Origin: Microvirga sp052114605
GTDB lineage: Bacteria; Pseudomonadota; Alphaproteobacteria; Rhizobiales; Beijerinckiaceae
Length of the DNA: 64,000 bases
Direction: 5' to 3'
Assembly (NCBI RefSeq): GCF_052114605.1
Contig: NZ_JBFRFB010000008.1
Location: 1 to 64,000 of the forward strand
Part shown: piece by piece, positions 8,098-16,365 of the stretch
Layout: every line of letters begins with the position of its first letter
Position numbering within the stretch: position 1 is the stretch's first letter
The notes under the pieces: generated by a model
What the model saw: only the letters and a program-made list of their open reading frames with translations
Database searches by the model: none
What the model was told of the DNA's origin: nothing
Made by a program: the position numbers and the translations under genes

Positions 8098-8214
8098 TTC
8101 AAGCCGACCGGACCTTGCCATTCCCCCGCTCGCCCTTTAAGCCGCCGGGAACAGATTTCTCCGTTGCCGCCGCGCTTTACGCCGTGGGCTGCGACGCCAT
8201 CAGGATTGTTGTCC

Positions 8215-9237
8215 ATGCGCTCCCTCCAGCTTTTCGGCGACCGTGACATTCGCATCACCGAGATGGACGCTCCTCCGCCCCCGGCTGCGGGCGAGGTGCA
8301 GGTTCGCGTCAAGGCGCTGGGGCTGAATTATCTCGATGTCTGGGGCTTTCGCGGCATGGCGTTCGCCAAGCGCAAGATGCCTCAGGCCGTGGGCGTCGAG
8401 GCTGCGGGCGAGATCGCTGCGGTGGGCGAGGGCGTGACGCGTTTCAAGGTCGGCGATCCGGTTACCATGTACGGCGCAGAGACCTGCGGCCATTGCAGCG
8501 CTTGCCGCAAGGGCTGGGACAATCTCTGTGAGAACGTCAAAGGCATCATGGGCTTCCATATCGATGGGTTCGCCCGCGAGCTGATCAACCGGCCCGAACG
8601 CCTCGTGATCCCGGTGCCGAAGGGTGTTTCCTTCGAGCAGGCGGCCTGCGCGCCCATCGGCTTCGGCACGGTGCAGCACATGCTGTTCGACAACGCCAAG
8701 CTGGAGCCTGGCGAGTCGATCCTCGTCCATGCGGGCGGCTCCGGCATCGGCACGGCGGCGATCAAGATGGCGAAGGCCATCGGCTGCACGGTGTATACGA
8801 CGGTGGGCGACGACGAGAAGGGCGAGAAAGCGAAGGCGCTGGGCGCCGATTTCGTCGTCAATTACCGGAAAGAGCGCTTCGAGGGCGAGGTTCGCCTGCT
8901 CACCAAGCGAAAAGGCGTGGACGTCGTGTTCGAGCATGTGGGCGCTGAGACCTGGAACGGCTCGCTCCTCTGCCTCAAGCGCGGCGGAAGGCTCGTCACC
9001 TGCGGCTCGACCTCGGGCGTGTCCACCACCATGAACCTGATGCAGCTCTTCCAGCAGCAATACCGGATCTTCGGCTCCTTCGGCTGCCGCATCGAGAATA
9101 TCAGCCAGTCGCTGGAGAAGATGGCCGCCGGTATGAGCCCGGTCATCGATTCGGTCTTCCCGCTCGATGAATTCCAGAAAGGTCTGGAGCGCCTGGAAGG
9201 CCGCAAGGTCTTCGGCAAAGTCATCGTGACGTTCTGA
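8215..9237 (+). CDS. MDR family zinc-type oxidoreductase of the AcpXL cluster
   Basis: A medium-chain dehydrogenase/reductase of 340 residues. Four structural-zinc cysteines are present (Cys91, 94, 97 and 105 in ETCGHCSACRKGWDNLC), and the NAD(P) site is HAGGSGIGTAAI. The catalytic-zinc ligands of true alcohol dehydrogenases are absent: the usual GHE reads GVE (60-62), and the first Cys position reads NYLD. Rhizobial annotations call this gene an alcohol dehydrogenase (adh2XL). Loss of the catalytic zinc instead suits quinone-reductase or enoyl-reductase chemistry. ATG 8215 is chosen over the upstream in-frame ATG because the family profile begins there and AGGA precedes it. It lies between the SDR and lpxXL. 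Confidence 0.87.
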   Translation: MRSLQLFGDRDIRITEMDAPPPPAAGEVQVRVKALGLNYLDVWGFRGMAFAKRKMPQAVGVEAAGEIAAVGEGVTRFKVGDPVTMYGAETCGHCSACRKGWDNLCENVKGIMGFHIDGFARELINRPERLVIPVPKGVSFEQAACAPIGFGTVQHMLFDNAKLEPGESILVHAGGSGIGTAAIKMAKAIGCTVYTTVGDDEKGEKAKALGADFVVNYRKERFEGEVRLLTKRKGVDVVFEHVGAETWNGSLLCLKRGGRLVTCGSTSGVSTTMNLMQLFQQQYRIFGSFGCRIENISQSLEKMAAGMSPVIDSVFPLDEFQKGLERLEGRKVFGKVIVTF

Positions 9238-9319
9238 CCTCTGGTAAGAACCGCCCTTCAACCACAGATCTTGACGAAACGGGCTCCTCGCGGAAAACAC
9301 GCGGGAAGCCTTTTCCTTT

Positions 9320-10312
9320 TTGGACCGGATACCGCACGTGCAGCCACATCAACGCCCCCGCAGCCTCCTCTCGCGTCTCTCGGAGACCGTGATGGTCGGC
9401 GTCGTGCGCGGCGTGTTCGCCTTCTCCCGCGCCATCGGCCCCGAGCGTTCCGGCGCTTTCGGCGCGGCGCTTGCCCGCTGGATCGGGCCGCTGTTGAAAG
9501 CGCACAGGACCGCGCTCGCCAATATCCGCGCGGCCTATCCTGAGAAGTCGGATGCCGAGGTAAAGGCCATCGCGCGCGGGGCCTGGGACAATCTCGGCCG
9601 CACCGGCGGGGAATATCCGCATCTCGGCCGTCTGTTCGATTTCGATCCCGACAGCACGGTTCCCGGCCGCACGGAAGTGGACGGCATCGACCACTTCTTA
9701 AGCCTTTGCGACGACGGCAAGCCCGGTATCGTGTTCTCCGCCCATCTCGCCAATTGGGAGCTGCCAGCAATCTGCGCCGCGCGCTTCGGGCTCGACACCA
9801 CGGCGGTGTTCCGCGCGCCCAACGAACCGGCGATTGCACGGGTGCTGCATGAAATCCGCAGTGAGACCATGGGCAACCTGGAAGCCGCCCGCCAGGGCGC
9901 GGCCTTTTCCATGCAGGCGGCTTTGGAGAAGGGCGGCCATCTGGGGATGCTCATCGACCAGCACTTCACCCGCGGCGTGCTGGTGGATTTCATGGGCCGC
10001 AAGGCCCTGGTGAATCCGATCCTCGGCAAGTTCGTCCGCCGCTTCGATTGCCCGGTCCACGGGGTGCGGGTGATCCGTCTGCCGAACCATCGCTTCCGCC
10101 TCCAGCTGACCCCCGCCCTCGATCTCCCGCGCGATCCCGATGGGCAGATCAACGTGCAGGGCGCCATGCAGGCCATGACCTCCGTGGTGGAGGAATGGGT
10201 GCGCGAGACGCCTGAGCAATGGCTGTGGATGCATCGCCGCTGGCGTGTGCCAGTTGCCGCTGCGCAGGCCCCGGAACTCAATGGCGCTCAAGCTAAAGTG
10301 ACTTCCCATTGA
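9320..10312 (+). CDS. lpxXL: Lipid A very-long-chain acyltransferase LpxXL (HtrB/LpxL family)
   Basis: A 330-residue membrane-associated acyltransferase of the LpxL/LpxM family. It shows the catalytic HX4E motif as His142-LANW-Glu147, an RAPN substrate motif, and a C-terminal QWLWMHRRWR. In rhizobia LpxXL moves the very-long-chain hydroxy fatty acid from AcpXL onto lipid A at the inner membrane. The longest start is TTG at 9320 with GGAAG eleven bases upstream. GTG at 9338 is an alternative. It ends the acyl-chain part of the operon, and the DUF1223 gene begins 17 bp further on. Confidence 0.92.
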   Translation: MDRIPHVQPHQRPRSLLSRLSETVMVGVVRGVFAFSRAIGPERSGAFGAALARWIGPLLKAHRTALANIRAAYPEKSDAEVKAIARGAWDNLGRTGGEYPHLGRLFDFDPDSTVPGRTEVDGIDHFLSLCDDGKPGIVFSAHLANWELPAICAARFGLDTTAVFRAPNEPAIARVLHEIRSETMGNLEAARQGAAFSMQAALEKGGHLGMLIDQHFTRGVLVDFMGRKALVNPILGKFVRRFDCPVHGVRVIRLPNHRFRLQLTPALDLPRDPDGQINVQGAMQAMTSVVEEWVRETPEQWLWMHRRWRVPVAAAQAPELNGAQAKVTSH

Positions 10313-10329
10313 GGCGGGCTCGGTGTTTC

Positions 10330-11079
10330 ATGGCGGGCATCATGGCGTCCCGATTGAAATGGTCCCTGGCGGCTCTCGGCCTAGCTGCCCTCCTTCAGCC
10401 TGCGTTCGCGGAACCGCCGCGCGCGGTGCTCGAACTGTTCACCAGCCAGGGCTGCTCCTCCTGCCCGCCGGCCGATGAGCTTCTAGCCGACCTCGCCCGC
10501 AAGCCGGATATCGTGGCGCTCTCCTTCCCGGTGAACTACTGGGATTATCTCGGCTGGAAGGACACGCTTGCCCAGAAGGCCTTTACGCTGCGCCAGAAGG
10601 CTTATGCCCATGCCCGCAGCGACCGGCAGGTCTTCACGCCGCAGATGATCGTGAACGGCAAGAAATCCTGCATCGGCTCCGACCGGAAGCAGGTGGACAA
10701 GGCCATCGGCTATGCCACCGACGGCCATACCCTTCTCCCGGTGGATGTGGACCTGCGGGAAGAGAACGGCACGCTCACCGTCTCCGTGACCGAGACCGCC
10801 CGCACGGTTCAGCGCATCGCGGAAGTATGGGTTCTGCCCGTGCTGCGCGAGCAATCCGTGCCGATCGGGCACGGCGAGAACCAGGGCAAGACCATCACCT
10901 ATGTCAACGTGGTGCGGGGCCTGACCAAGGTCGGCGAGTGGGCCGGCGGCCAGGGAAGCTTCCAGGTCTCCCTCGACACCGCCCGCAGCGGCGGCGACGG
11001 CTATGTGGTGCTGCTCCAAACCTCGGAAGCCGACCGTCCCGGCACGATCCTCGGCGCTGCCAAGAGTTCGGGGCTTTGA
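10330..11079 (+). CDS. DUF1223 secreted thioredoxin-like protein
   Basis: A 249-residue protein with a signal peptide (basic N-end, hydrophobic stretch, predicted cleavage after QPAFA at residue 27). The mature part opens with the DUF1223 pattern AVLELFTSQGCSSCPPADELL, holding a CxxC pair (Cys42 and Cys45), followed by VNYWDYLGWKD and FTPQMIVNG. DUF1223 proteins have a thioredoxin-like fold and no agreed function. The frame also contains an upstream TTG overlapping the lpxXL stop, but ATG 10330 gives a normal signal peptide. Position suggests co-transcription with lpxXL. Confidence 0.88.
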   Translation: MAGIMASRLKWSLAALGLAALLQPAFAEPPRAVLELFTSQGCSSCPPADELLADLARKPDIVALSFPVNYWDYLGWKDTLAQKAFTLRQKAYAHARSDRQVFTPQMIVNGKKSCIGSDRKQVDKAIGYATDGHTLLPVDVDLREENGTLTVSVTETARTVQRIAEVWVLPVLREQSVPIGHGENQGKTITYVNVVRGLTKVGEWAGGQGSFQVSLDTARSGGDGYVVLLQTSEADRPGTILGAAKSSGL

Positions 11080-11128
11080 GCGCGGGTCGCTGAAAGAGCG
11101 CTCGGGACGCGCTCACAACCCCCGTCGC

Positions 11129-11216
11129 GTCATGGCCGGGCTTGTCCCAGCCATCCCGATTGGAAAAGCACAACGCTTCAAACAATCGGGATCACCGGCA
11201 CAAGGCCGGTGATGAC
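11129..11216. repeat. Dispersed intergenic repeat, family A, copy 2
   Basis: A near copy of the 2721-2808 element in the same orientation. It starts GTCATGGCCGGGCTTG and ends CAAGGCCGGTGATGAC, sharing the central CAAACAATCGGGATCACC. It sits between the convergent DUF1223 and TPM genes. Confidence 0.85.
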
Positions 11217-11251
11217 GGGAGAGCAGACTGGTTTGATCGCTCGCCCTGCTT

Positions 11252-11860
11252 CTAGAGCAGGATGATCTTGTTCGGCAGCTCGTCCTCATCCTCGAAGCGC
11301 GGCGGGGCATGCTCGGCCAGAATCGCGCCGGCCCGCCTGATCGCCTCGGCCAGCCCGTCGGCCATCGACCCGGCCTTTATGGCCATCGTCAGCTTCTCGA
11401 TGATCTCGACCCACACATCCGGCCCGACCCGGTCGGCGATGCCGGTATCCGCCAGGATTTCCGCGTGGTGCTCAGCAAGCGCCACATAGATCAGCACGCC
11501 GGTCTTGTCCCGCGTGCGGGTGAGGCCTCGCCGGATGAACTCGCGGGAGGCTGCCTCATGGGCCTGCGCCCGCTTGATCGAACGCGGCACCAATTGATAC
11601 CGCAGCTGCGGCAGGGAGAGGGCAAGGCTCGAAGCCAGCGCCACGCCGAGCTGAATCATGAAGATTCGGCTCGCGCTTAAGTTCGTCAGCTCGATCAGCG
11701 GCCAGGGCAGGGCGAGCGCTATCAGAAGCGCCCATAGCAGCGGAATGGCGCGGTAGGTATCCGCCTGTTTGGCCAAAACCACGACGATCTCGCCGGATGT
11801 GTCGTCCTCCACGTCGCGGATGACGTTCGCGAGGCGTGCCTGGTCGTCCATCGACAGCAT
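11252..11860 (-). CDS. TPM-domain membrane protein
   Basis: A 202-residue protein of the TPM (YgcG/COG3762) type. The N-terminal part LANVIRDVEDDTSGEIVVVLA is the start of a TPM fold. Two hydrophobic segments follow (about residues 40-62 and 68-88), then TGVLIYVALAEHHAEILAD, the core TPM motif. The ATG at 11860 is favoured because GGGGAG lies eight bases upstream and it begins directly after the stop of the preceding TPM gene, implying one transcript. TPM proteins are tied to membrane-protein quality control and phosphatase-like activities in other organisms. The role here is unknown. Confidence 0.82.
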   Translation of the reverse strand: MLSMDDQARLANVIRDVEDDTSGEIVVVLAKQADTYRAIPLLWALLIALALPWPLIELTNLSASRIFMIQLGVALASSLALSLPQLRYQLVPRSIKRAQAHEAASREFIRRGLTRTRDKTGVLIYVALAEHHAEILADTGIADRVGPDVWVEIIEKLTMAIKAGSMADGLAEAIRRAGAILAEHAPPRFEDEDELPNKIILL

Positions 11861-11861
11861 G

Positions 11862-12683
11862 CTACCAACTCCCCGAGGCACCGCCGCCTCCCGATGATCC
11901 GCCACCGCCCGAGAACCCGCCGCTTCCGCCGGACCAGCCTCCACCTCCACCCGACCATCCGCCGCCGCTTCCTGTGGTGACGATCCACGGGCCGCCGCGC
12001 CGGCGTCCGATGCCCTGGCTGGAGTGCACGCCGCGCACCATGCGGATGATGAAGAAGAAGAGGATCAGGAGGATGATGAAGGCGATCACGGGATCGGTGC
12101 CCGTACCGCTATCCTCGCGCACCTCGGCGCGCCGCTGCCATTCCTCCGCATCGCCGGTGAGAATCGACAGGATGGCGTCCACGCCCGCATCGATGCCGCC
12201 CGCGAAATTGCCCTTCTGAAATTGCGGCGCGATGGCCGTGGTGATGATGACCTTGGACAGCGCATCGGTGAGCGCGCCCTCGAGGCCGTAACCAACCTCG
12301 ATGCGCAGCTTACGGTCTTTGGGCGCGATCAGCAGCAGCACGCCGTTGTTGTTTTTCTTCTGCCCAAGCTGCCAGTGGCGGAAGAGGCGATTGGCGTAAT
12401 CTTCAACGCTTGTTCCGTCGAGCGAGGTCACCGTCGCGACGACCACCTGATCGGAGGTCTTGTCCTCGTAGGCCTTGAGCTTGGCCTCCAAAGCCGCGCG
12501 CTCCTCGGGTTTGAGGATATTTGCAGTATCGACCACGCGACCCGCGAGGGGCGGGAAGCTTTGGGCGAGGGCAGGGAGGGAAAAGAGAAGAATGAAGAGC
12601 GCAATGAAGAGCGCTGCGGTTATTCCCTTCCCCTTGCGGGGAGGGTGGTTTGACCGGGTGGGAGCGATCCAGATCCCTTCCAC
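11862..12683 (-). CDS. TPM-domain protein with signal peptide and Gly/Ser-rich tail
   Basis: A TPM protein with a signal sequence (ITAALFIALFILLFSLPALAQ), a TPM domain (FPPLAGRVVDTANILKPEE to RIEVGYGLEGALTD), a transmembrane anchor (AFIILLILFFFIIRM) and a glycine/serine-rich tail ending GASGSW. That order is typical of YgcG proteins encoded beside lemA. The start is uncertain: the coding frame runs back through a dispersed repeat to an ATG at 12821, while GTG 12683 gives 273 residues and still leaves about 20 repeat-derived residues before the signal peptide. It lies between lemA and the second TPM gene, all on the minus strand. Confidence 0.75.
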   Translation of the reverse strand: MEGIWIAPTRSNHPPRKGKGITAALFIALFILLFSLPALAQSFPPLAGRVVDTANILKPEERAALEAKLKAYEDKTSDQVVVATVTSLDGTSVEDYANRLFRHWQLGQKKNNNGVLLLIAPKDRKLRIEVGYGLEGALTDALSKVIITTAIAPQFQKGNFAGGIDAGVDAILSILTGDAEEWQRRAEVREDSGTGTDPVIAFIILLILFFFIIRMVRGVHSSQGIGRRRGGPWIVTTGSGGGWSGGGGGWSGGSGGFSGGGGSSGGGGASGSW

Positions 12684-12802
12684 ATCATCCCCGGACTTAT
12701 TCCGGCCATGACGCGGCAGGGCTGCTCTGCGCACTGCATGACGCGAAGCGCTCCGACTTTGCGACCCCCACCCTCGATCCCTCCCCGCAAGGGGGAAGGA
12801 AG
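12625..12802. repeat. Composite of families C and A repeats at the 5' end of the TPM gene
   Basis: The stretch holds CCCTTCCCCTTGCGGGGAGG (12625-12644), a half copy of family A reading CCCCGGACTTATTCCGGCCATGAC (around 12689-12712), and a block around 12739-12800. In that last block ACGCGAAGCGCT, ACTTTGCGACCCCCACCCTC and a CTCCCCGCAAGGGGG hairpin follow each other. The last block closely matches 45022-45083. The array overlaps the possible N-terminal coding part of the TPM gene. Confidence 0.75.
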
Positions 12803-12825
12803 AAACCGGCGCGTTCGTCATGCGC

Positions 12826-13431
12826 TTAGAACTTCACCTCGGGGGGCCGATCGGAACCGGCGGTGGCGGTGAAGGTCTCCATGGGCTTGGCGTCCGGATA
12901 GACCACGGCAGCGATCCAGCGGCCCGGGATCGTGCGCAGTTCGGTGTTGTAGGCGCGGACGGATTCGATGTAGTCGCGCCGGGCGACCGCGATGCGGTTT
13001 TCCGTGCCTTCGAGCTGCGATTGCAGGGCCAGGAAGTTGGCGTTGGACTTTAGCTCTGGATAGCGCTCGACGGTGGCGAGCAGGCGGCCGAGAGCGCCGG
13101 AAAGCTGGTTCTGCGCCTCCTGAAACTGGCGGAACTGTTCGGGATTCGTAACGGTCGAGGCATCAACCTGGACCTGGGAGGCCTTGGCGCGGGCTTCCGT
13201 CACCTGGGTCAGCACCTCGCGCTCCTGCTGGGCGAAGCCCTTCACGGTCTCGACGAGGTTGGGAATTAGGTCGGTACGGCGCTGGTACTGGTTCTGCACC
13301 TCGCTCCAGGCGGATTTGGCCTGTTCTTCCAGGGTCGGCACATTGTTGATGCCACAGGCGGACAGGGTGACAGCCAAAAGGATGCCCGTCAGAGCGGCGC
13401 GAATCCGGGGCGGCAGATGGAGGGCCTTCAT
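12826..13431 (-). CDS. lemA: LemA family lipoprotein
   Basis: A 201-residue protein with a lipoprotein signal (lipobox LSAC, Cys26) followed by the LemA core. NNVPTLEEQAKSAWSEVQNQYQRR, the RRTDLIPNLVETVKG motif, SAL/GALGRLL and YPELKSN appear in order. LemA is a helical-bundle envelope protein of uncertain function that is often encoded next to TPM proteins, as here. The ATG at 13431 with AGGACA five bases upstream gives a proper lipoprotein N-terminus. Longer in-frame starts add non-conserved sequence. Confidence 0.92.
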   Translation of the reverse strand: MKALHLPPRIRAALTGILLAVTLSACGINNVPTLEEQAKSAWSEVQNQYQRRTDLIPNLVETVKGFAQQEREVLTQVTEARAKASQVQVDASTVTNPEQFRQFQEAQNQLSGALGRLLATVERYPELKSNANFLALQSQLEGTENRIAVARRDYIESVRAYNTELRTIPGRWIAAVVYPDAKPMETFTATAGSDRPPEVKF

Positions 13432-13652
13432 GTCTGTCCTTCTCGCGAATCGGTCATTGAACCTTTGCGGGAACAACAGATGGGGCAATGGTGCGGCTTC
13501 AACAAGGCGCATGCTGCGCGGATGGATGGTTCTCCTCGGCCATTCCGCGTTTTCCGTTGCGGCAATACCCCCTGGAAGACAGGGCGTTTTTCGCTTTATG
13601 AGAGCGGATGCTTGAGGCATGATCCCGCCGTTTCGCCATCAGGACCACGCCC

Positions 13653-14294
13653 ATGACCTTCCTGCCCGATCTGAGCACGATGCTGACCTATTCGCTGGCC
13701 TGCTTCGTGCTGTTCATCACGCCAGGGCCGGACATGAGCCTGTTTCTGGCGAAGACCATGGCGGGCGGCCGGAAGGCCGGAATGGCCTCCATGACGGGCG
13801 CCATGGCGGGAAGCGTTGTCCATACGCTGCTTGCGGCTCTGGGCCTCTCGGCTTTGCTCGCGGCCTCCGTCACCGCCTTCACGATCCTGAAAGTCGTCGG
13901 TGCGCTTTACCTGCTCTGGATGGCTTTTGACGCGGTGCGTAACGGCTCGGCGCTCTCCTTGAAGGAAGAGGGCCGCGTCGAGGTCTCGTTCTGGAAGACC
14001 TTTCTAATGGGCGTCGGAATCAATCTCACAAACCCGAAGATCGTCCTGTTCTTCGTGACCTTCCTGCCGCAATTCGTGGACGCGAACGATCCGCATGCCG
14101 CCGACAAGCTTCTGTTTCTCGGCCTCTATTTCATCGCCTTCACGGGACCTCTGGGCGCCATCATGATCCTGGGTGCCGAGAAGATGATCGCGCTCCTGCG
14201 CAACCATCCGAAGGTGATGCGGGGAGTCGACTATTCCTTCGCCGGGCTTTTCGGCGCCTTCGCGGTCAAGATCTTGACCGCGTCGGCGCGCTAG
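13653..14294 (+). CDS. LysE family exporter, second paralogue
   Basis: A 213-residue, six-helix inner-membrane protein. It has FITPGPDMSLFLAKTMAGGRKAG near the N-terminus, the LysE/RhtB signature, and GINLTNPKIVLFFVTFLPQF in the middle. It probably exports amino acids or related metabolites, with unknown substrate. Its 3' end overlaps the convergent gene by 29 bp, so antisense interference between the two transcripts is possible. Confidence 0.9.
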   Translation: MTFLPDLSTMLTYSLACFVLFITPGPDMSLFLAKTMAGGRKAGMASMTGAMAGSVVHTLLAALGLSALLAASVTAFTILKVVGALYLLWMAFDAVRNGSALSLKEEGRVEVSFWKTFLMGVGINLTNPKIVLFFVTFLPQFVDANDPHAADKLLFLGLYFIAFTGPLGAIMILGAEKMIALLRNHPKVMRGVDYSFAGLFGAFAVKILTASAR

Positions 14295-14775
14295 GCGGGA
14301 GAGACGGGGCGGCGCGTCCGCCTGCATCGCGACCCGCGATGACCCAATAGACGAAGCCCGCCACAGCACCCGTAAGTCCGAGGATGAGGCTCACGTGTAG
14401 TTCGGCGGGGTTGGCGACGCGCGCGGCCCCGCGCAAGATCCACGGCACCGCCGCCGTCAGCACGCCGGTCGCAAGCACATGCCAGAGAAAACTCCGCATC
14501 CGCAGAACCTCGCTGACCACGGCGACCATGAGCGGCGGCAGCACGAGCAGCGTGAACACGATGCGCCCCACGGCCTGCATGGCATCGGCGATGAGAGGAC
14601 CGGGATCATCCGTCGAGAACACCGCGTCGATCAGGTTCCAGAAACCGACGAACAGCGTCTCCCCCGTCAGCGTCGCCATGAGAGGATCGACGGCGGAAGC
14701 GATGAGAAAGAAGAAGCCGCTCGCGCCGATGGCGATGAGTAGCGCGAAGGGGATGAGGAGGAGCCAGCGGATCAT
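14266..14775 (-). CDS. Hypothetical membrane protein
   Basis: I do not recognise this family. The 169-residue product has a clear N-terminal membrane segment (WLLLIPFALLIAIGASGFFFLI) and three further hydrophobic stretches (around residues 70-92, 95-115 and 130-148), then a short basic, proline-rich tail. Codon use matches the neighbours. It overlaps the lysE-like gene tail to tail by 29 bp. Confidence 0.7.
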   Translation of the reverse strand: MIRWLLLIPFALLIAIGASGFFFLIASAVDPLMATLTGETLFVGFWNLIDAVFSTDDPGPLIADAMQAVGRIVFTLLVLPPLMVAVVSEVLRMRSFLWHVLATGVLTAAVPWILRGAARVANPAELHVSLILGLTGAVAGFVYWVIAGRDAGGRAAPSLPPSAPTRSRS

Positions 14776-14866
14776 GAGGTGGTTATAGGGCGGGCGGTGT
14801 CAGGTGTCTGCTGGATGGCGATGCGCCAGCGCGGCCATGGTCTTAAGGGACTGCTGTCTGACGGAC

Positions 14867-14906
14867 CATGGAAAAACGCTTCGGCAAAGTCGTTCGCCGA
14901 AGCGTT
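14867..14906 (-). terminator. Rho-independent terminator after rlmN
   Basis: A perfect 11-bp inverted repeat, AACGCTTCGGC (14875-14885) and GCCGAAGCGTT (14896-14906), with a ten-base loop. Read on the minus strand, the stem is followed by TTTTTCC. It lies about 50 bases past the rlmN stop. Confidence 0.85.
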
Positions 14907-14958
14907 GCATGGATCACAGGGAAGCAGGAAAAACCAAGCTTCCTTTGGAAAGGAAATC

Positions 14959-16284
14959 CTACTCCCCGTTCCCCACCGCATACACGCCTTCCGCTCCGAT
15001 GCCCTGTTCGGCCATCATGCGGGCGCGGGCGCGCAGCTTTTCCGTCTCGCTCTTGAGCTGGCCGCATGCCGCGAGGATGTCGCGGCCGCGCGGGGTGCGC
15101 ACCGGCGAGGCATAGCCCGCGCGGTAGACGATCTCGGAGAAGCGCTCGATCTGCTCCCAGTCCGAGCACTCGTATTTCGAGCCGGGCCAGGGATTGAACG
15201 GGATCAGGTTGATCTTCGCCGGAATGCCTTTCAGCAAGCGCACGAGCTCGCGCGCATCGGCATTGGAATCGTTCACGCCTTTGAGCATCACGTATTCAAA
15301 GGTGATGCGGCGCGCGTTCGACAGGCCGGGATAGGCGCGGCAGGCATCGAGCAACTGCTTGATGTCGTATTTGCGGTTGATCGGCACCAGCACGTCGCGA
15401 AGATTGTCGCGCACAGCGTGGAGCGAAATCGCCAGCATGGTGTTAGCCTCGGCGCCAAGACGCTCCATCTGCGGCACGACGCCGGAGGTGGAAACCGTGA
15501 TGCGGCGGCGGGACAGGGACAGGCCTTCGCCATCCGACATGACGTCGATGGCGGCGATCACGTCATCCGGATTGTAGAGCGGCTCGCCCATGCCCATGAA
15601 CACGATGTTGGACACGAAGCGTCCGCCGTCGTTGGGCACGAATGCACCTTCCGGCGGCGTGGCATCGGGCCAGTCGCCGATCATGTCACGCGCCACGATG
15701 AGCTGCGCGACGATCTCGGCGGAGGTCAGGTTGCGCACGAGGCGCTGCGTGCCCGTGTGGCAGAAGGAGCAGGTGAGCGTGCATCCGACCTGGCTCGATA
15801 CGCAAAGCGTGCCGCGATCCGTCTCGGGGATGTAAACGCACTCGATCTCCGCGCCCTTGTCGAGCGGGCCGGTGGAAGCCATGCGGATCAGCCATTTGCG
15901 GGTGCCGTCCTTGGACACCTGCTCGGAGACCACCTGCGGGCGGGCAAGCGTATAGGCGTCGGCCAATTTGGCGCGCAGCTCCTTGCCCATATTGGTCATC
16001 TCGGCGAAGTCCTTGGCGCCCCGGAAATAGATCCAGTGCCAAAGCTGAGCCACGCGCATCTTCTGCTCGCGGTCCGGCACGCCGATGGAATCCAGCGAAT
16101 CCTTCAGCTGGTCGCGGGTGAGGCCGATGAGCGAGCCGCCGCCGGGGGCAGCTCCCGCCGCCACCTTCATCTCCGCCGTCTTTTCGATGGACAAAGCGTC
16201 GGCCCCTGCCACGCGCGCGGCATCGCTTACGGCAACGGATGCCGCATTGGGGTTACGCTTGGCGATGTCGAGCACCGTCGCCAT
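14959..16284 (-). CDS. rlmN: 23S rRNA (adenine2503-C2)-methyltransferase RlmN
   Basis: A 441-residue radical SAM enzyme that methylates C2 of A2503 in 23S rRNA and A37 of some tRNAs. The iron-sulfur motif CX3CX2C is Cys168, Cys172 and Cys175 in GCTLTCSFCHTG. GMGEPLYN, the S-adenosylmethionine-binding ISLHA and the C-terminal RGRDILAACGQL with the methyl-carrying Cys are also present. An N-terminal extension of about 50 residues rich in Ala and Val precedes the conserved domain, so a start inside it is possible. It is followed by a strong terminator and appears monocistronic. Confidence 0.96.
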   Translation of the reverse strand: MATVLDIAKRNPNAASVAVSDAARVAGADALSIEKTAEMKVAAGAAPGGGSLIGLTRDQLKDSLDSIGVPDREQKMRVAQLWHWIYFRGAKDFAEMTNMGKELRAKLADAYTLARPQVVSEQVSKDGTRKWLIRMASTGPLDKGAEIECVYIPETDRGTLCVSSQVGCTLTCSFCHTGTQRLVRNLTSAEIVAQLIVARDMIGDWPDATPPEGAFVPNDGGRFVSNIVFMGMGEPLYNPDDVIAAIDVMSDGEGLSLSRRRITVSTSGVVPQMERLGAEANTMLAISLHAVRDNLRDVLVPINRKYDIKQLLDACRAYPGLSNARRITFEYVMLKGVNDSNADARELVRLLKGIPAKINLIPFNPWPGSKYECSDWEQIERFSEIVYRAGYASPVRTPRGRDILAACGQLKSETEKLRARARMMAEQGIGAEGVYAVGNGE

Positions 16285-16365
16285 GGGAATCTCAAACCTC
16301 GTAGTTGGGATTTCGCGTGCCTATAACACGATTGCGACAGAAACGTGAGGTCCGTCGCAACGTTT

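Noticed and set aside
14779..16326. A plus-strand open frame of 515 codons opposite rlmN
   Set aside because: Shadow of rlmN. The minus strand carries the complete radical SAM motifs, and the terminator orientation fits rlmN.
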